A program made the translations under genes and the position numbers. This document shows positions 8,943 through 18,538 of a DNA stretch of 50,674 bases, one piece after another (within the stretch, counting starts at the first letter, position 1; each line of letters starts with the position of its first letter). The notes below the pieces were generated by a model. That model saw nothing but the letters and a program-made list of their open reading frames with translations, ran no database searches and was not told where the DNA came from. The DNA comes from Lachnospira sp. (GTDB taxonomy: Bacteria > Bacillota > Clostridia > Lachnospirales > Lachnospiraceae). The stretch spans positions 1 through 50,674 of the forward strand of contig JAGATQ010000010.1 of assembly GCA_017621205.1 (NCBI GenBank). Direction: 5' to 3'.

Positions 8943-11246
8943 ATGTTACAGCCTATTTTACTCACTATAATATTTACAACACAGGCACTGCTGTTATGTT
9001 CAGGTGTTGGTGTTTCAGTGCCGTATATAGGGACATTCCTGCTCTTTTTTTTACTTCATGGAGTTGGAGCATTGTTTCGGTATGCGATGAACCAGCAAAA
9101 GGAAGACCGTTTTTATCTTGAGAAGACAGGTGCTTTGCTAATATGGTATGGCTGCTTGCTAGTGCTTGGATTGATGTTTTATAAGGTGATGCTGGCAGGG
9201 GGAAATACGATTTATCAGGCGATGTTGTCGGGATTACAAGATTATTATGGTATAGCATTGAAGGCAGATTCGCAAGAGGCGGGCAGGGTAATTGCTCCGA
9301 TACTGCTTATGATGTTTTTGTCCGCAGTACTGGTTCCGGTATATCAATGGGGAGAGCGGCATCGGACAAGCTGGTGGTTTTTTGTGGATGTATCCATTTT
9401 TGTAATTATGCTGCCGATGTTGATTGGCAATGCTCCTAAGCTGGTATTTTTACTTTTTTTATTGGGAGCATTGTTGCTTTACCGTCTTATGTTTTTTTAT
9501 TTGCAACGGCAGCAGTTGTCCTTGTATGGACAAACAATAATGGGAACAGCACTTTTCGTCGTTATAGGGGTAGCATTGCTGTTTTCTGGTTTGCTGGAAT
9601 CATCTATGAGGGCAAAGCATGATTCCTATCAGGCATTTCAAAGGAATCTTGAAAGCCGGTTGGGGCTGGATGGCTTGTCGGATTATAATAGTGGATATCT
9701 AACCAATAGTAAGCCTGTACACACCCATCAGATTATGTTGACCCTTTTTGTAAAAACACTGCCACAGAGTAAGCTTTATCTGCGGGGATATGTGGGGGCA
9801 TATTATAATGGCAGTAACTGGCAGGAGGCTGATAAGAATTCTTTTTACCATAGGCAGCGAAAGAGTGGAGAGAGCAAGCTGGATGCGTCTATATCCAATG
9901 CCAATTATATTTATGATAAGATAGGCATGGAGAATTTTACCGGAGAGCGGATTACGATATCCTATAACCGGGTGAATGCTCCCTATGTATATGCCCCCTA
10001 TTTCTCCCATTATGCTAATGATGCGAGATATCTTGAGGGGAATGGTGATGCCACCTTACTTCGTAAGACAGATGAAAGAATGGATATTTTTTATTTGGAA
10101 CCAGAGCGGGTATATCAATCCAGTGTGGCAGAGGTGGTGGGAGGACAGGACTATGAACCATATGTTAATGCACAATATAAAGAAGTTCCTAAGGATTTAA
10201 AAAAGAAGCTGCTTGCTTTTTTAGGTGAACAAAAGATGGATGAGCTTGATTTGTCACAGAAGGTAGAGCTTGTTAGAGATAAATTACAGGAACAGTGTGA
10301 GTATCGGCAGGAATTAGCGCCGCTTTCGATGGGGGAAGATTATGTAGAACATTTCTTATGGGAGGAGCAGGCGGGATATTGTACGCATTTTGCTACTGCT
10401 GCAACGTTACTGTTTCGCTGTCTTGATGTACCGGCACGGTATGCATCCGGTTATCAGGTGAATTCGGATGATTTTGTATCGCAGGGCTTTTCTTCCTATT
10501 TGGCAGAAGTTCCGGATGATATGGCTCATGCATGGACGGAAATCTATGTCACGAATGTGGGATGGATACCAGTGGAGACGACACCGGGGTATGAAGATAT
10601 TGTTCAGCAGACCATGCTTGAGTATATGCTTATGAGCAGGGAGAATGGGGATGAGGAGGAAGTAAAGACTTCCCAGGAGAACGCACAGACGACGCAGCCA
10701 GATTCCCATGCCGAGGCTACGACGCAGCCAGCATCCGATACACAGGAGACCGTTTCAAAGGAGCAGGCAGGCAAATCATTGATGGATAGCAGGATGGTAA
10801 CAGCAGTGTTGTTGATAACAGGCATTATTGTGCTGCTTGTGTTTGTAGCTGTGGCAATACATTATGGAAGAGTGGGTTATCAGCGGTATTTATACCGGCT
10901 CAGGCATCAGAAGAATAATAGACAGGCTTTGTATGCTGTTACAGAACAATTGATGAGAGAGCTGAAGCGCCGGGGTTATAAAAAGGCGGAAAATGAGGAG
11001 GAGCTCATATTTTTAAAAATGGTGGTTCCGGAATTGATATTTTCCGATGATAATGAAAGACAGCATACTATAAAGAGGGCAGGGAAAGAACAGCTTCATC
11101 AGGTAAATAAGCTTACAAGGGAAGAGGTAGATGAGCTTATACTATCCTATTATAGAAGTCTTTCAAAAGCTGCTTATAGTCTGGAATCAATCACGAAAGA
11201 TGATGTTTTTAGAGCGAATCAGCTTTATGACAGCCTCTTTAAATAG
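8943..11246 (+). CDS. Membrane-anchored transglutaminase-like protein (TgpA type)
   Basis: A 767-residue integral membrane protein: about six hydrophobic segments in the first 220 residues, a large extracytoplasmic part, a transglutaminase core, one more membrane segment near 622-645, and a cytoplasmic DUF4129-like tail. Core residues: Cys480 in AGYCTHFATA, His529 in DMAHAWTEIY, and Glu545 in WIPVETTPG at the usual Asp position (Glu occurs in relatives). The linker after the core is rich in Thr/Gln/Ala. AAAGGAG precedes the ATG. It is the third gene of the moxR-DUF58 operon; the family is linked to cell-envelope peptide crosslinking or cleavage, substrate unknown. Its last 60 bases overlap the end of the opposite gene. 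Confidence 0.9.
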   Translation: MLQPILLTIIFTTQALLLCSGVGVSVPYIGTFLLFFLLHGVGALFRYAMNQQKEDRFYLEKTGALLIWYGCLLVLGLMFYKVMLAGGNTIYQAMLSGLQDYYGIALKADSQEAGRVIAPILLMMFLSAVLVPVYQWGERHRTSWWFFVDVSIFVIMLPMLIGNAPKLVFLLFLLGALLLYRLMFFYLQRQQLSLYGQTIMGTALFVVIGVALLFSGLLESSMRAKHDSYQAFQRNLESRLGLDGLSDYNSGYLTNSKPVHTHQIMLTLFVKTLPQSKLYLRGYVGAYYNGSNWQEADKNSFYHRQRKSGESKLDASISNANYIYDKIGMENFTGERITISYNRVNAPYVYAPYFSHYANDARYLEGNGDATLLRKTDERMDIFYLEPERVYQSSVAEVVGGQDYEPYVNAQYKEVPKDLKKKLLAFLGEQKMDELDLSQKVELVRDKLQEQCEYRQELAPLSMGEDYVEHFLWEEQAGYCTHFATAATLLFRCLDVPARYASGYQVNSDDFVSQGFSSYLAEVPDDMAHAWTEIYVTNVGWIPVETTPGYEDIVQQTMLEYMLMSRENGDEEEVKTSQENAQTTQPDSHAEATTQPASDTQETVSKEQAGKSLMDSRMVTAVLLITGIIVLLVFVAVAIHYGRVGYQRYLYRLRHQKNNRQALYAVTEQLMRELKRRGYKKAENEEELIFLKMVVPELIFSDDNERQHTIKRAGKEQLHQVNKLTREEVDELILSYYRSLSKAAYSLESITKDDVFRANQLYDSLFK

Positions 11247-11681
11247 CTGGTCTAAAGCGTTGTCCATGGTGAACACGGTATAGGAGCTGCCTGTGGTGAG
11301 TGTGAGTGTCTCATTTTTATAATAAAGGTTCACATATAGCCCTTCAATCTGATGGGGTTTGATAGTAGAAGGGCATTGTTCCAATAGCTTTTTAATGCTT
11401 TCCCTGGATGCAGTAAGAACAATCTGAAATCCTTCCGGGAGGCGAGTGCCCTTAATTATCTGGAATACAATCGGTTTTAACTCTGCCCAAGTGGCATAGA
11501 CCTGTTGTTTTTTGGAATCCTGTTCTTCACTATCAAAAAAGGCAGGGTTATAGTGTCCATCAATGACATAATCTACGTTGTGCTGCAAAACGACCTTGCA
11601 GCACAAAAAACGGTCGAACAAGTCGCCGACCAGCAGCTCATGCGTGAATTTTTTTTTATCTTCGATAGTAAGTGCTAACAT
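11187..11681 (-). CDS. Small conserved protein, probably DUF5721
   Basis: A 164-residue soluble protein with no signal peptide or membrane segment. From memory it resembles the DUF5721 proteins of Lachnospiraceae (start MLALTIEDKKKFT, a VDYVIDG segment, a TLTTGSSYTVFTMD segment near the end), function unknown. The region upstream of the ATG (GAAAGGACACC) offers a plausible ribosome site. It points into the transglutaminase gene and the two coding sequences overlap tail-to-tail by 60 bases, with no terminator visible. The gene for a small membrane exporter lies 26 bases upstream on the same strand, so the two may be co-transcribed. Confidence 0.75.
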   Translation of the reverse strand: MLALTIEDKKKFTHELLVGDLFDRFLCCKVVLQHNVDYVIDGHYNPAFFDSEEQDSKKQQVYATWAELKPIVFQIIKGTRLPEGFQIVLTASRESIKKLLEQCPSTIKPHQIEGLYVNLYYKNETLTLTTGSSYTVFTMDNALDQLFKEAVIKLIRSKNIIFRD

Positions 11682-11707
11682 GGGGTGTCCTTTCTGTTAT
11701 ATTGTAA

Positions 11708-12217
11708 TTACTGAAAAAGTCCGATAATCCATTGTAATCCGCCATAGCTAAACAGGCACATGATAATGGTTGCCAGAATAAGCCCTAAAAAAATAGCAAA
11801 GGATGCCTTCTTAATATCCACATCCAGCAAGGCAGCAATTAAAGAACCCGTCCATGCGCCGGTACCCGGAAGTGGAATTCCAACAAAAAGCAGGAGTCCT
11901 AAAAATTCATATTTTTGTACCTGCTCACTCTTTCCCATTGCTTTATTTTCAAGCTTCTCTACCAAGGGACGAAACAGCTTGGTCTTTTTTAGCAAGGCAA
12001 ATATTTTTTTGATAAATAGTAAGATGAAAGGAATCGGAATGATATTGCCGATAATACAGATGAACACAGCCTTGAACATTGGAATATGCATCAGGCTTGC
12101 AATCAAAAGCCCTCCTCTAAGCTCCAAAATAGGAATCATGGAAATAATAAAAATAATTAATTCACCGGATAGTGTACCAGACAAAGCATTGGATAGGGAT
12201 TGTGCTAGTTCGCTCAT
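11708..12217 (-). CDS. Putative small multidrug export protein (COG2426 / PF06695)
   Basis: A 169-residue, very hydrophobic protein with about four to five membrane segments. Family features: IPILELRGG near residue 30, NIIPIPFILLF, and PLPGTGAWTGS near 117. The Pfam name suggests multidrug export, but experimental support is thin, so the substrate is open; the fold is related to DedA/SNARE-associated membrane proteins. An AAGGAGTATATT segment precedes the ATG. It is probably first gene of a two-gene minus-strand unit with the downstream DUF5721-like gene. Confidence 0.82.
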   Translation of the reverse strand: MSELAQSLSNALSGTLSGELIIFIISMIPILELRGGLLIASLMHIPMFKAVFICIIGNIIPIPFILLFIKKIFALLKKTKLFRPLVEKLENKAMGKSEQVQKYEFLGLLLFVGIPLPGTGAWTGSLIAALLDVDIKKASFAIFLGLILATIIMCLFSYGGLQWIIGLFQ

Positions 12218-12410
12218 AATATACTCCTTTTTGTTTGATGTTATATAGGTAATACTTATTCTATGCTACAACCTTTTGTCCTTAGTATCATAGCATATAT
12301 TTATAGATTATTCTATGTAGAATTTGGCAAAATATATTTTGTAAGGTAAGAAAATTTGATATAATAATATCATGTAGTGATTTGTGAAATGTATATTTAC
12401 TATTCTCTTA

Positions 12411-12491
12411 GTCGTAATATGGTATAAATTTACGCCTTTGTACTTTGCATCGCTGCGACAACGAAGTAAATTTATATCGCATTATGACGAC
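12411..12491. repeat. Palindromic element P1, copy b
   Basis: This lies in the 388-base gap between two divergent genes. Imperfect arms (GTCGTAATATGGTATAAATT against its near complement) flank a core with TTTACGCCTTTGTACTTTGC on the left and ACAACGAAGTAAA on the right, matching copy c almost exactly in the core and copy a with compensating changes. The central hairpin is degenerate (CTTTGC against GCTGCG). The rest of the gap is AT-rich and shows no gene; promoters for both flanking genes must lie here. Confidence 0.8.
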
Positions 12492-12605
12492 AGCAGTGAT
12501 GTATTCTGTTTCGCAATCATTTAAACAAAATTATGAATATCATATTGTAATTTAGTGTCTCACAATTATCTAAAACAAAATTATCGTAAAGAAGGAGCTA
12601 ATAAC

Positions 12606-13865
12606 ATGGAATTAATGCAATATATAAATCAAGGTGTCTCACCCTATCATGTAGTAAAGAACAGCAAGGAATGGTTAAAACTGTCGGGCTTTACAGAGCT
12701 TTTTATGGATGAGAGCTGGCGGCTTGAGGAGGGACAGGGTTATTATGTGAGTCCCTATGAGTCGAGTTTGTTTGCGTTTCGTGCGGGCGGAGGTTTTGTG
12801 CGGATTGCTACAGGGCATACAGACCAGCCGATGCTTAAGGTTAAGCCCAACCCTTCGATGATGAAGGAAGGCTGTTATGTCATTAATGTGGAAGGGTATG
12901 GTGGCATGATACTACACACATGGTTTGACCGTCCTCTGGCATTGGCGGGCAAGGTAGTGTGCAGAAGTGAAGATATATTTGCACCGAATGTTATGCTTTA
13001 TGATAGCAGGGAAGCGGTTGCAGTGATTCCGAGTCTTGCCATTCATTATGACTGGGAAGTGAATAAGAAGAATGAGTTGAAAATCCAGATACATCTTTTG
13101 CCACTGGTTGCGTTACAAAAGGAACAGCAGGGCGATGTGCTGCTTTCCTATATTGCGGAACAGTTGGATGTGTTAGAGGATGATATTTTAGATTACGACT
13201 TGTTTTTTTATAATCCTGAGGAGCCAAAGCTTGTGGGACTGAACAGGGAGTTTATTGTCAGCCCACGTCTGGATAATCTGACTTCCTGTTATAGTGCATT
13301 GCTGGGGCTTGTAATGGGGGCTTCCAACAATACCAATGTGGTTGCGTTATTTGACCATGAAGAAATCGGCAGTCGTTCTAAGCAGGGGGCGGCTTCCAAC
13401 CTGTTTTCCTGGTTTTTAGATAAATGCATTCATAGCATGGATGAGGCAGGGATTACTGTAGGACGGACAATGGACAGCTTGATAAATGAGGGATTTCTTC
13501 TGTCCTTGGATGTGGCACATGCCTGTCATCCGAACTATAGCGATAAAAGTGACCCAACCACGAAAACCCATTTAGGAGAGGGAGTAGTTTTAAAGATTAG
13601 CGGCTCCCAGAAGTATAATTCCGATAGTGTCAGCAATGCCATTTTTATGCAGCTTTGTGAAAGAGAGAAGATATCATTCCAGAGGCAGATTAATCATTCT
13701 GATATTGTAGGAGGTTCCACCTTAGGTCCGATTGTTGGAAGCTTCGTGCCGGTTTGTGGTGTCGATGCAGGGGTTCCGGTGCTTGCCATGCACTCTGCCA
13801 TGGAGACAGCATCGTATCAGGATTGTATGGAGCTTAACAGGCTGGTGACAGCATTCTTCTCTTAG
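12606..13865 (+). CDS. apeB: M18-family aminopeptidase
   Basis: A cytosolic dinuclear-metal aminopeptidase that removes acidic or neutral N-terminal residues from peptides. The ATG at 12606 is chosen for the preceding AAGAAGGAG, giving 419 residues, usual for bacterial M18 enzymes; an in-frame upstream ATG at 12555 lacks a ribosome site. Metal-binding motifs are present: TGHTDQPMLKV (His, Asp), FDHEEIGS (Glu-Glu), SLDVAHACHPNY (Asp, His) and the C-terminal HSAMET. It stands alone on its strand and ends at a good terminator (13905). Confidence 0.93.
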   Translation: MELMQYINQGVSPYHVVKNSKEWLKLSGFTELFMDESWRLEEGQGYYVSPYESSLFAFRAGGGFVRIATGHTDQPMLKVKPNPSMMKEGCYVINVEGYGGMILHTWFDRPLALAGKVVCRSEDIFAPNVMLYDSREAVAVIPSLAIHYDWEVNKKNELKIQIHLLPLVALQKEQQGDVLLSYIAEQLDVLEDDILDYDLFFYNPEEPKLVGLNREFIVSPRLDNLTSCYSALLGLVMGASNNTNVVALFDHEEIGSRSKQGAASNLFSWFLDKCIHSMDEAGITVGRTMDSLINEGFLLSLDVAHACHPNYSDKSDPTTKTHLGEGVVLKISGSQKYNSDSVSNAIFMQLCEREKISFQRQINHSDIVGGSTLGPIVGSFVPVCGVDAGVPVLAMHSAMETASYQDCMELNRLVTAFFS

Positions 13866-13904
13866 AGCATTGTTTGAAAAGTCAATATCTGATAGAAAAG
13901 AGGT

Positions 13905-13936
13905 CAGAATAAACTCTGTTTATTCTGGCTTTGTTT
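13905..13936 (+). terminator. Terminator after M18 aminopeptidase
   Basis: CAGAATAAA (13905-13913), a 5-base loop, TTTATTCTG (13919-13927), then GCTTTGTTTTG. It lies between convergent genes. Confidence 0.8.
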
Positions 13937-13978
13937 TGTTACAATAACCGTATCAGCCACCAGTGTACTGACCTGTTA

Positions 13979-14842
13979 TTACAAAATCGCTGTACCAGAG
14001 GGGGCATTTGCTTTGCGAACCTCCCGTGGTGTTTGTCCATACTGTTCTTTAAATATTTTGGTAAATATTTTTGCACTGGTAAACCCATTGCGGATTTGAA
14101 TTTCCTGAATGGAAAGGTCCGTATTGATAATATCCTGATATGCACTTTGTAACCGGATAGAGTATACATATTCTAAAAATGTGATGCCCATATATTTTTT
14201 GAAAAAACGTGCAAAGTATTCTGGATTGATGGATAGTACCTGAGCTGCCTCACGGAGTGTAATCTGTTCCTGATAATGGCTTTGTACATATTCTGTAATC
14301 AGCGATAGGCGTTCAATATATTTTTCTGTCTGACGTACCTCCTTAACCGAAGCTTCAGACTTATAATGGGTCACTAACAGGTCCAGAAAGGCGAATAAAA
14401 GGCTAAAATATCGTAGGGAATAACCGTCATACTGGTGTTCCCACAGATAGGACAATTGCTGTAATGTGTCCCGCATACTGTTTAAGATATCCCGATTATC
14501 TTTTTTGTTGGAGGAGAAGATACAGGGGAAGCGAAGGGAATCTACATTGGGGATATATTCTGCCATAAAATGGTATGGAATCTGAATCAGAAGATAGGAG
14601 ACATCCTTTTTACAGCTTGTAGCATGAATTGTCTTGCGGTCAATTACAATAAAATCCTTGCTGGAAAGCGGGTAATCTTCATTGTTAACTGTAACGTGCA
14701 AAGAACCTGTAAGCACATAGATAATCTCCAAGCTGTTATGCCAGTGCATAGCGGTGTAAGCGGCGTTGGTACAGGTAATGATACTGTAACGCATATTGAG
14801 TTCCGGGTTCTTTTTAATGATTTCGTGATTAACAATGGACAT
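13979..14842 (-). CDS. AraC-family transcriptional regulator
   Basis: A 287-residue regulator with an N-terminal cupin-like sensor half (AMHWHNSLEIIYVL, metal/ligand-type His pair) and a C-terminal double helix-turn-helix AraC domain (about 185-282; ITLREAAQVLSINPEYFARF and ...TPREVRKA). The ATG at 14842 follows GGAGG; an upstream in-frame ATG at 14869 has no such site. It is divergently transcribed from a MATE efflux gene with a 94-base shared promoter region, so it probably activates or represses that pump in response to a small molecule (inference from arrangement). Confidence 0.92.
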   Translation of the reverse strand: MSIVNHEIIKKNPELNMRYSIITCTNAAYTAMHWHNSLEIIYVLTGSLHVTVNNEDYPLSSKDFIVIDRKTIHATSCKKDVSYLLIQIPYHFMAEYIPNVDSLRFPCIFSSNKKDNRDILNSMRDTLQQLSYLWEHQYDGYSLRYFSLLFAFLDLLVTHYKSEASVKEVRQTEKYIERLSLITEYVQSHYQEQITLREAAQVLSINPEYFARFFKKYMGITFLEYVYSIRLQSAYQDIINTDLSIQEIQIRNGFTSAKIFTKIFKEQYGQTPREVRKANAPSGTAIL

Positions 14843-14936
14843 ATATGTTCCTCCATGCTGTTTATTCAAGATTGTTAATGATTTATGGTTTCATAATTAT
14901 TTTATAGTCTAACACAATTAGAAAGGAAATGCCACT

Positions 14937-16286
14937 ATGAAGCTTGATATGACAAAGGGCAAGCCCCTTACTTTAATTATTACCTTTGCTTTGCCGCTGT
15001 TTTTCAGCAATCTGTTCCAGCAGTTTTATAACATTGCGGATACGGCAATTGTAGGACATATTTTAGGTGACCATGCATTGTCGGCTGTCGGTTCTGTCAG
15101 TTCCATTTACGGTTTGGCAACGTCGCTCTGCTTTGGTATGACGAACGGCTTTTCTATTTTAATATCCAAGTATTTTGGAGCAGGGGACAAGGGGCGGTTA
15201 AAGCAGGCGATTGCCGGTACGATGCTTCTTTCCATCGCGGTGGCTGTATTTTTTACCCTTCTTGGAATTGCCTTGTTGCATCCGTTGCTTCGCATTTTGC
15301 ATACACCAACAGAGATATATGAGGATGCCAGAACGTATATTTTTATCATTATTGCTGGATTGGTAGCTATGGTTTTTTACAATATGCTGGCAAGTATATT
15401 AAGGGCGATGGGAAATAGTACGACACCGCTGTTGTTTTTGATATTGTCATCTGTGTTAAATATTGTTCTGGATTTATTTTTTATCTTAGTATTGCGGCTT
15501 GGGATTGCCGGTGCGGCGTATGCGACAGTACTTGCCCAGATGGTGTCGGGAGTACTCTGCCTGCTTTATAGCTGGAAAAAGCAGCTATTGGTTTCCCTTT
15601 CTATTAGAGATTTTAAGCTGCCAATTTCTATGGTAAAGGAGCTTCTGGGCTCTGGTTTTGCCATGAGTATGATGTTTGCTGTAGTAAATCTCGGGACAGT
15701 TATATTACAGAGTGGCATTAACGGATTGGGAACAACAACCATTGCTGCCCATGTAGCGGCGAGAAAAATCAGTGAGATATACATGATGCCTTGTGCAACC
15801 TTGTCTGCTACCATGGCTACCTTTTCCAGCCAGAATTATGGTGCAGGAAGCTTTGACCGGATATGGGAGGGAATGAAAAAAAGCCATCTGTTAGGATTTA
15901 TCTGGTCTACCATTGCCATTTTGATTACCTATCTGTTTGCTTCAGAAATCATACACTTACTGACAGGCTCTAGCAACCAGGATGTGATTGCAACGGGAGT
16001 ACGATACTTAAAAATTAATTTGCCATTTTATTATTTTCTCATAGTCCTAGGACTGATGCGAAATACCCTGCAGGGTATTGGTAACCGTGTTCTACCCTTG
16101 GTGGCTAGTACGATGGAATTGCTTGGTAAATGGATTACAGTACAGTTTTTCATTGCCCCATTTGGTTATACAGCGGTTTGTTTGTGCGAGCCGGTGACTT
16201 GGATTGTTTGTTGTTTTCCTCTTGTGTATTCCTTTTTTTCGAAGAGGGAGATAAGAACTGTTATTTACACCCAGGATGCTAATTGA
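14937..16286 (+). CDS. MATE-family efflux transporter
   Basis: A 449-residue membrane protein with twelve predicted transmembrane segments in two MatE halves. Family features include the N-terminal MTKGKPLTLIITFALPLFFS start, the NIADTAIVGHILG segment, and the repeat of this plan after about residue 230. It exports drugs or metabolites by Na+ or H+ antiport; substrate unknown. AAAGGAAA precedes the ATG. Divergent from an AraC regulator that is the likely controller. Confidence 0.93.
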   Translation: MKLDMTKGKPLTLIITFALPLFFSNLFQQFYNIADTAIVGHILGDHALSAVGSVSSIYGLATSLCFGMTNGFSILISKYFGAGDKGRLKQAIAGTMLLSIAVAVFFTLLGIALLHPLLRILHTPTEIYEDARTYIFIIIAGLVAMVFYNMLASILRAMGNSTTPLLFLILSSVLNIVLDLFFILVLRLGIAGAAYATVLAQMVSGVLCLLYSWKKQLLVSLSIRDFKLPISMVKELLGSGFAMSMMFAVVNLGTVILQSGINGLGTTTIAAHVAARKISEIYMMPCATLSATMATFSSQNYGAGSFDRIWEGMKKSHLLGFIWSTIAILITYLFASEIIHLLTGSSNQDVIATGVRYLKINLPFYYFLIVLGLMRNTLQGIGNRVLPLVASTMELLGKWITVQFFIAPFGYTAVCLCEPVTWIVCCFPLVYSFFSKREIRTVIYTQDAN

Positions 16287-16367
16287 TTTATTATTTTTAG
16301 GACAGGAACTAGTATAAGGCTTTGGCATAAAATAGTATGAATGCTTTAAAATATAGTGAGGAATTAT

Positions 16368-18098
16368 ATGCCAGTAGAACATACATGTGACATGGTCAAT
16401 CAGAGTAATGATTTCTATGATTTTATTGTGGAGGAGGATTTTAAGCCTGAACTTTATGGAATTCCTTCTGATGCCTGCATGGAGGAATTTGGTGTAAAAT
16501 ATCAATTTCTTCATTTGCCGCAAACGAAAAGTCTGGATGCGTATATTGACCAGTTAGGTTACACAGCAATACCTAAGGCGTTTGGTCTTATGGATACTAC
16601 GAGTGTTGAGTCTACCGGGGCATTACGGCTGCAGAATCAACCGGTGCTTACCTTGCGGGGGCAGGGGATTATTGTCGGAATTATTGACACTGGCATTGCG
16701 TATGATTTACCAATTTTTAGGAATGAGGATGGTACCAGCCGTATTGCCAGTTTGTGGGATCAGACCCTTCCGGCACTGGAGAATGATGGGCCGGGTTCTG
16801 GTAGTGTTCCCGCATGTAAGGTAAACTATGGCAGGAGCTTTAGTAACGAACAGATTAATCTGGCACTGCAAAGCGATAATCCTTATGAGGAGATTCCAAG
16901 TATTGATGAAGAAGAGCATGGGACTTTTTTGGCAGGGATAGCTGCAGGAAGATATGACAGGCAGGCTGATTTCATTGGAACAGCACCAGACAGTAGTCTG
17001 GCAATCGTGAAATTAAAGCAGGTAAAGCCCTATCTGCGGGATTTTTATGGGATTGAGGATGGTGTGCCTGCCTATTCGGAAATTGATATTATGAATGGTG
17101 TTCGTTATTTGTTGAGAGTGGCTCGACTTTATATGAAACCAATTGTGATATTGATTGGTGCGGGAACGAATCAGGGGGGACATGACGGCAGGATGCCGCT
17201 TAGTGATTATCTTTCTACAATTGCTGACTTACAAGGAATCGCAGTTGTTCAGGCAGCAGGCAATGAGGGAAATGCAAGACGCCATTATGTCGGACGTGTC
17301 AGCGAACAGAATTGGGATACGGTAGAGCTTCGGGTGGGCAAAGGTGTCAAGGGATTTAACATAGAGCTTTGGGGTAATTCCTTAAATACTTTTTATGTAG
17401 GGCTTCGTTCTCCAAGCGGCAGAGTGATTCCCCCCATACCGCCGCAAAGTATTGGAGGACACCAGTATCGTTTTCCAGCAGAGGGTTCCGTGGTAACGAT
17501 TTATGACCGGGTACCCAAAATGCAGGGTGGAGACTTTTTGGTTTTAATTCGTTTTGAAACTCCATCAGAGGGAATATGGGAGTTACAGGTTGCTACTAGA
17601 GGAGATTTTGCAACCGATTATCATCTCTGGATGCCGATACGTCAGTTTGTCCCAGAGGATACTTATTTCCTATCCAGCAATCCTTATACTACACTGACCT
17701 CCAATGCTTGTGCGGTAAATAGTATTGCTGTTGGTATGTATCAGCATCTGACGGATTCATTAACGCCAGAGGGAAGTAAGGGATTTACCCGTACGAACCT
17801 TGTTAAGCCAGATATATTAGCACCGGGAGTTAATGTGTATGGTCCAATGCCCAGTGGTGCTTATGGCACCATGACAGGAAGCTCTGTCGCCGCCGCACAC
17901 GCAGCCGGAGCCGTTGCACTTATTTTTGAATATGGGATTGTGAAGGGGAACTTTAGTTATATAGATGGAGCCGATGCGAGGGCGATTCTGATAAGAAGTG
18001 CGTCAAGAAAGGAAAATCTGGAATATCCCAACCGGGACTGGGGATATGGGACACTAAATGTGTTTCAGGCATTTCAGGAATTTGTTGGGCAGATATAA
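16368..18098 (+). CDS. Csp-like subtilisin-family (S8) serine protease
   Basis: A 576-residue subtilase without an obvious signal peptide. The triad is intact: Asp107 (GIIDTGIAYD), His184 (EEHGTFLAG) and Ser506 (GSSVAAAHAAG). A roughly 90-residue prodomain precedes the catalytic domain, and a jelly-roll-like insertion lies at about 300-430, as in clostridial Csp proteases. In spore formers Csp enzymes process the SleC cortex hydrolase during germination; in other Lachnospiraceae the role of such paralogues is unknown. GTGAGGA precedes the ATG at 16368, which I prefer over the GTG at 16356 because that GTG is part of the ribosome site. No further gene follows for 885 bases. Confidence 0.9.
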   Translation: MPVEHTCDMVNQSNDFYDFIVEEDFKPELYGIPSDACMEEFGVKYQFLHLPQTKSLDAYIDQLGYTAIPKAFGLMDTTSVESTGALRLQNQPVLTLRGQGIIVGIIDTGIAYDLPIFRNEDGTSRIASLWDQTLPALENDGPGSGSVPACKVNYGRSFSNEQINLALQSDNPYEEIPSIDEEEHGTFLAGIAAGRYDRQADFIGTAPDSSLAIVKLKQVKPYLRDFYGIEDGVPAYSEIDIMNGVRYLLRVARLYMKPIVILIGAGTNQGGHDGRMPLSDYLSTIADLQGIAVVQAAGNEGNARRHYVGRVSEQNWDTVELRVGKGVKGFNIELWGNSLNTFYVGLRSPSGRVIPPIPPQSIGGHQYRFPAEGSVVTIYDRVPKMQGGDFLVLIRFETPSEGIWELQVATRGDFATDYHLWMPIRQFVPEDTYFLSSNPYTTLTSNACAVNSIAVGMYQHLTDSLTPEGSKGFTRTNLVKPDILAPGVNVYGPMPSGAYGTMTGSSVAAAHAAGAVALIFEYGIVKGNFSYIDGADARAILIRSASRKENLEYPNRDWGYGTLNVFQAFQEFVGQI

Positions 18099-18134
18099 AT
18101 TATTAAAAGAAAGTCTTTTGTAGTTTCGGGCGGC

Positions 18135-18363
18135 ATAAAACCGGAAGGTACTAGGGATTTGTTCCGTTGTGCGGGAATAAGTATTTCTAGGATATTCCCA
18201 TGTAGGATGTATCTGTTGACGCAACCGACGCCAACTCGCCATCCGGGCTCGGTGGCGTCTTTTCGGGGCATCCTTGCCCCGAAATTACTGTGGTCTAATG
18301 GGAATATCAAGAAATACGAATTCCCTTCCAAAGTCACAAATTCCTAGCACCTTCCGGTTTTAT
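18135..18363 (+). repeat. Structured palindromic element P2, copy 1
   Basis: A 229-base element. Outer arms of about 26 bases (ATAAAACCGGAAGGTACTAG and its near complement at 18338-18363) enclose a second stem (GGGAATAAGTATTTCT / AGAAATACGAATTCCC), a GACGCC/GGCGTC stem (18227-18232 / 18254-18259) and a CGGGGCA/TGCCCCG hairpin (18264-18281). The core reappears inverted at 18539-18776 with compensating changes in the stems, while the outer arms are unrelated. No protein is encoded. Together with copy 2 it fills most of the 885-base gap 18099-18983. Confidence 0.85.
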
Positions 18364-18538
18364 ACCTCTTGAAGTTGCAGAGGGGGTTCTTTTATTAATT
18401 TATGGGAGATGAAACAATTACCCTTACTTTTCAGAGCAGGGAGAGGATACGGTTGGGTATATTGATGTTTTTATATTAAAAGATGGGGTACTATTTAAAA
18501 CTTATGCTATTTAATATGGTTTGCCATTTGCCTGGAGG

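Noticed and set aside
18159..18347. Open frames within the P2 elements
   Set aside because: They follow from the palindromic structure and are not shared in frame between the two copies.
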